Shown here piece by piece: positions 5,598 to 6,888 of a stretch of DNA of 6,888 bases (its first letter is position 1; every line of letters begins with the position of its first letter). The notes below the pieces were generated by a model. It worked only from the letters and a program-made list of their open reading frames with translations. It had not been told where the DNA came from and made no database searches. The DNA lies in assembly GCA_013287025.1 (NCBI GenBank), contig JABDEN010000019.1:18503-25390 (forward strand), read 5' to 3'. Made by a program: the position numbers and the translations under genes. The DNA is from Gammaproteobacteria bacterium. GTDB lineage: Bacteria > Pseudomonadota > Gammaproteobacteria > DSM-16500.

Positions 5598-6888
5598 GTA
5601 TTCATCATCGCTTCGATATCATCGATTTTTTTTGGCGCTTTTTCGCTTAAAATTTCGTGATTTTTTTCTGATACAAATACATCGTCTTCAATTCTAACGC
5701 CAATGTTATGCCATTTTGGATCGACTCCCGGAATATCTTTTGAAATATAAATACCGGGTTCTACCGTTAATACCATGCCAGGTTGTAATATTCGCCATTT
5801 GCCATCTGCTTTGTAACGCCCAACATCATGCACATCGAGACCTAACCAATGACCGGATTTATGCATATAAAAATCAAAAAACGATTCTTTTTCGATAAGC
5901 TCATCGAGAGACCCTTTTAATAATCCAATATCTTTCAAACCCTGTGTAATAACTTCGACGATAGCTTTTTGCGTAGAATCCCAAGCGCTTCCAGGAATTA
6001 TCGTTTTAATTCCTGCTAATTGTGCTTCGAGTACTATTTCATAAATCGCACGTTGCTCACCTGAAAACTTTCCATCGACAGGAAACGTGCGTGTAATATC
6101 CGACGCATAATATTGATATTCACATCCTGCATCAATTAAGACAATGTCTCCATCTTGAATTTGTTGGTTATTGTCGTTGTAATGTAAAATACAGCTATTT
6201 TCACCACCTCCCACGATGGAATTGTACGCAGGAAATCGAGCACCATGCTTCATAAATTCATAAATAATTTCAGCTTCCAGTTCATATTCGTACATCAGTG
6301 GTTTGCATTTTTGCATTGCTCGAATATGTGCATTCGCACCAATTTCTGCTGATTTTCGCATTAAATCAACTTCGTTAGGACTTTTAATTAATCGCATTTC
6401 ATGAATCGTGTGTGACACATCGACAAAAGCAAAAGGTGGTTGCAATCCGCTACGAATTTTTCCACGAATTTTATTAACCGCTTTTAAAATGATTTTATCA
6501 AAATGAGGATTCACACCTAGTGTATAGTGAATTTCTTCACGTCCTTCTAATAATTCCGGTAGTTTTTTTTCAAACTCATGAATCGGAAAAGCGAGATTTG
6601 CACCAAATTTTTTGACAGCACCTTCTTGGCCCGCGCGATATCCCGTCCAAATTTCATCGAGGCGATGTCGCACTCGGTTAAATAATATGAATTCCCCTTC
6701 TTTATATTCTGGTAATAAAACGATAACGGCTTCAGGTTCTTCGAATCCACTTAAGTAATAAAAATCACTTTGCGGCCTGTAGGCAAATTCCGTATCACCA
6801 TTACGTGAATAATGTAGCGCTGCAGGTAAAATCACAATACCTTCAGCACCAATGACTTTCATCAATTGCTGACGTCTTTCAGAAAACT
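5594..6888 (-). CDS. pepP: PepP, Xaa-Pro aminopeptidase (5' end beyond window)
   Basis: A cytoplasmic M24-family metallopeptidase that removes the N-terminal residue before proline. Counting from the codon ending at 6865, the five dinuclear-metal ligands are all present: D245 (LIDAG), D256 (ASDITRTFP), H339 (SGHWLGLDVHDVG), E369 (TVEPGIYI) and E393 (RIEDD). The N-terminal domain shows RNGDTEFAYRPQSDFYYLSGFEEPEAV (21-47), a PepP hallmark. No stop occurs upstream to the window edge: the frame continues as F-S-E-R-R-Q-Q-L-M, matching the family's early 'RRQ.L' segment. The real start is therefore outside the window, and the TTG at 6863-6865 or the following ATG are internal codons. About 430 codons are visible, close to the complete family length of around 440. 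First visible gene of the pepP-ubiH-UMF1 operon. Confidence 0.93.
   Translation of the reverse strand, partial: FSERRQQLMKVIGAEGIVILPAALHYSRNGDTEFAYRPQSDFYYLSGFEEPEAVIVLLPEYKEGEFILFNRVRHRLDEIWTGYRAGQEGAVKKFGANLAFPIHEFEKKLPELLEGREEIHYTLGVNPHFDKIILKAVNKIRGKIRSGLQPPFAFVDVSHTIHEMRLIKSPNEVDLMRKSAEIGANAHIRAMQKCKPLMYEYELEAEIIYEFMKHGARFPAYNSIVGGGENSCILHYNDNNQQIQDGDIVLIDAGCEYQYYASDITRTFPVDGKFSGEQRAIYEIVLEAQLAGIKTIIPGSAWDSTQKAIVEVITQGLKDIGLLKGSLDELIEKESFFDFYMHKSGHWLGLDVHDVGRYKADGKWRILQPGMVLTVEPGIYISKDIPGVDPKWHNIGVRIEDDVFVSEKNHEILSEKAPKKIDDIEAMMNT

Noticed and set aside
5716..5898. Open frame opposite pepP
   Set aside because: Antisense to the metal-binding part of pepP, which is clearly the coding strand.
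6547..6750. A 67-residue same-strand frame inside pepP
   Set aside because: Shadow frame of the PepP N-terminal domain.

Overview
The window is AT-rich DNA whose recognisable core genes point to a gammaproteobacterium. The pepP-ubiH pair is a classic gammaproteobacterial neighbourhood. The base composition and the companion genes would suit a Legionellales/Coxiellaceae-like lineage, but that finer placement is inference.

The right half (about 3248-6888) is a compact leftward operon: pepP (Xaa-Pro aminopeptidase, whose start lies beyond the right edge), ubiH (ubiquinone-ring hydroxylase) and an UMF1-family major facilitator transporter. The three genes overlap by 4 and 8 bases, which suggests one mRNA with translational coupling. 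No ubiI/visC follows ubiH in the window.

The left half (about 1-3251) is accessory and disturbed. A broken copy of the front of a cupin gene touches the left edge and runs into a dispersed palindromic repeat. A leftward AAA+ ATPase of the AAA_14/DUF4143 type follows. Its promoter has near-consensus -35 and -10 boxes with a perfect 16-base palindrome almost filling the spacer, and the predicted start of transcription falls at or within a few bases of the ATG, so the mRNA is probably leaderless. Next comes the intact cupin gene. The first 57 codons (stop included) of an ornithine cyclodeaminase/mu-crystallin-like gene overlap its end and then stop, so this looks like a decayed two-gene unit.

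The most interesting element follows at 2243-3251. A small GC-rich structured RNA, foldable as an H-type pseudoknot with a nested hairpin and ending in a U-rich tail, leads directly into the ATG of an Abi_2 (AbiD/AbiF-like) HEPN ribonuclease gene. This is the arrangement of AbiF-type RNA-protein abortive infection or toxin-antitoxin systems, the group proposed as the source of Cas13. Its stop codon shares the bases TTAA with the stop codon of the convergent UMF1 gene, so the defence gene is packed tightly against the core operon. No tRNA, rRNA, CRISPR array or transposase gene was seen.
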